Below, in pieces: positions 5,086 to 5,261 of a DNA stretch of 5,261 nucleotides. A program made the position numbers and the translations under genes. Every line of letters begins with the position of its first letter. Positions within the stretch are counted from its first letter, which is position 1. This DNA is from Alphaproteobacteria bacterium (GTDB lineage Bacteria > Pseudomonadota > Alphaproteobacteria > Puniceispirillales > Puniceispirillaceae): NCBI GenBank assembly GCA_011524805.1, contig WTJO01000258.1:1-5261 (forward strand), written 5' to 3'. The notes below the pieces were generated by a model that was not told the DNA's origin, ran no database searches, and saw only the letters and a list, made by a program, of their open reading frames with translations.

Positions 5086-5116
5086 AAAAAGGGTGCATTT
5101 CTGTGCCCTTTTTTAT
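5086..5116 (+). terminator. Rho-independent terminator of recA
   Basis: AAAAAGGGTGCA (5086-5097) pairs with TGTGCCC plus the T-run (5102-5114) around a TTTC loop. The GGG/CCC core is flanked by A-T pairs, with two G-T wobbles inside. Six T residues follow the stem at 5109-5114. The A-run on the left could make it work in both directions. Confidence 0.85.
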
Positions 5117-5147
5117 TATGTGATTTTTCGATAGCCCCAGCCAATCT

Positions 5148-5180
5148 GTCCATAATTTGCCCATAATCTGCTCATAATCT
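5148..5180. repeat. Three tandem 11-bp repeats
   Basis: Three adjacent copies at 5148-5158, 5159-5169 and 5170-5180 follow the consensus GYYCATAATYT; each contains CATAAT, one base from the -10 consensus. A partial, shortened copy (CCAATCT, 5141-5147) precedes them. The period is close to one turn of the DNA helix. The rest of 5117-5261 holds no recognisable gene. A nine-codon frame (ATG at 5191, TGA at 5218-5220) and an open frame from a TTG at 5217 to the window end are too short to judge. Confidence 0.65.
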
Positions 5181-5261
5181 GTTTGGCATCATGGCGTTGT
5201 ACGATATCTTTTCATCTTGAAAAAACGTCAATTCTGGCGCAGATACCAGTATGTTTATGGC

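Noticed and set aside
4940..5164. Minus-strand frame of 74 codons across the recA end
   Set aside because: It crosses the recA terminator and the antisense of recA; no domain features.
5191..5261. Start of alaS, which often follows recA in alphaproteobacteria
   Set aside because: None of the short frames at the window end matches an alanyl-tRNA synthetase N terminus; too little sequence to call any gene.

Overview
The window looks like chromosomal DNA of an alphaproteobacterium with moderate GC content. The evidence is a CtrA-family cell-cycle response regulator, a DksA of the alphaproteobacterial type with a degenerate zinc finger, and a recA gene controlled by a GAAC-N7-GAAC direct-repeat SOS box, which is the alphaproteobacterial LexA operator. 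A marine, low-GC lineage such as SAR116/Puniceispirillales would fit, but that is a guess; gene content alone does not fix the genus.

Layout. The left part (1-1685) is read leftwards. It holds ctrA (start about 1685), then a strong Rho-independent terminator (920-949), then a new promoter (854-882), a small DUF3553 protein (607-810), and the first 184 codons of a fused NuoE/NuoF-type formate dehydrogenase beta subunit (553 to beyond base 1). A 469-base gene-free stretch (1686-2154) separates ctrA from the right part, which is read rightwards. The right part holds dksA (2155-2628) with its own terminator, a soluble histidine kinase without a sensor domain (2782-3675) with a perfect TATAAT box in front of it, and recA (start best placed at 3943, end 5025) with an SOS operator cluster upstream and a terminator at 5086-5116. 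The last 145 bases hold no recognisable gene, but they contain three tandem 11-bp repeats.

How the genes fit together. Most of the window is regulatory. CtrA is a DNA-binding response regulator. DksA and (by fold inference) the DUF3553 protein are expected to act on RNA polymerase. The orphan kinase has all the core catalytic motifs but no sensor, membrane or receiver part. It sits directly upstream of recA, where I recall many alphaproteobacteria carrying cckA, the kinase that feeds CtrA. That makes a reduced CckA-like partner for the nearby CtrA the most interesting hypothesis here. No mobile element, CRISPR array, tRNA or rRNA was seen. The genes are mostly familiar; the novelty lies in the kinase, the promoter architecture and a few non-coding structures.
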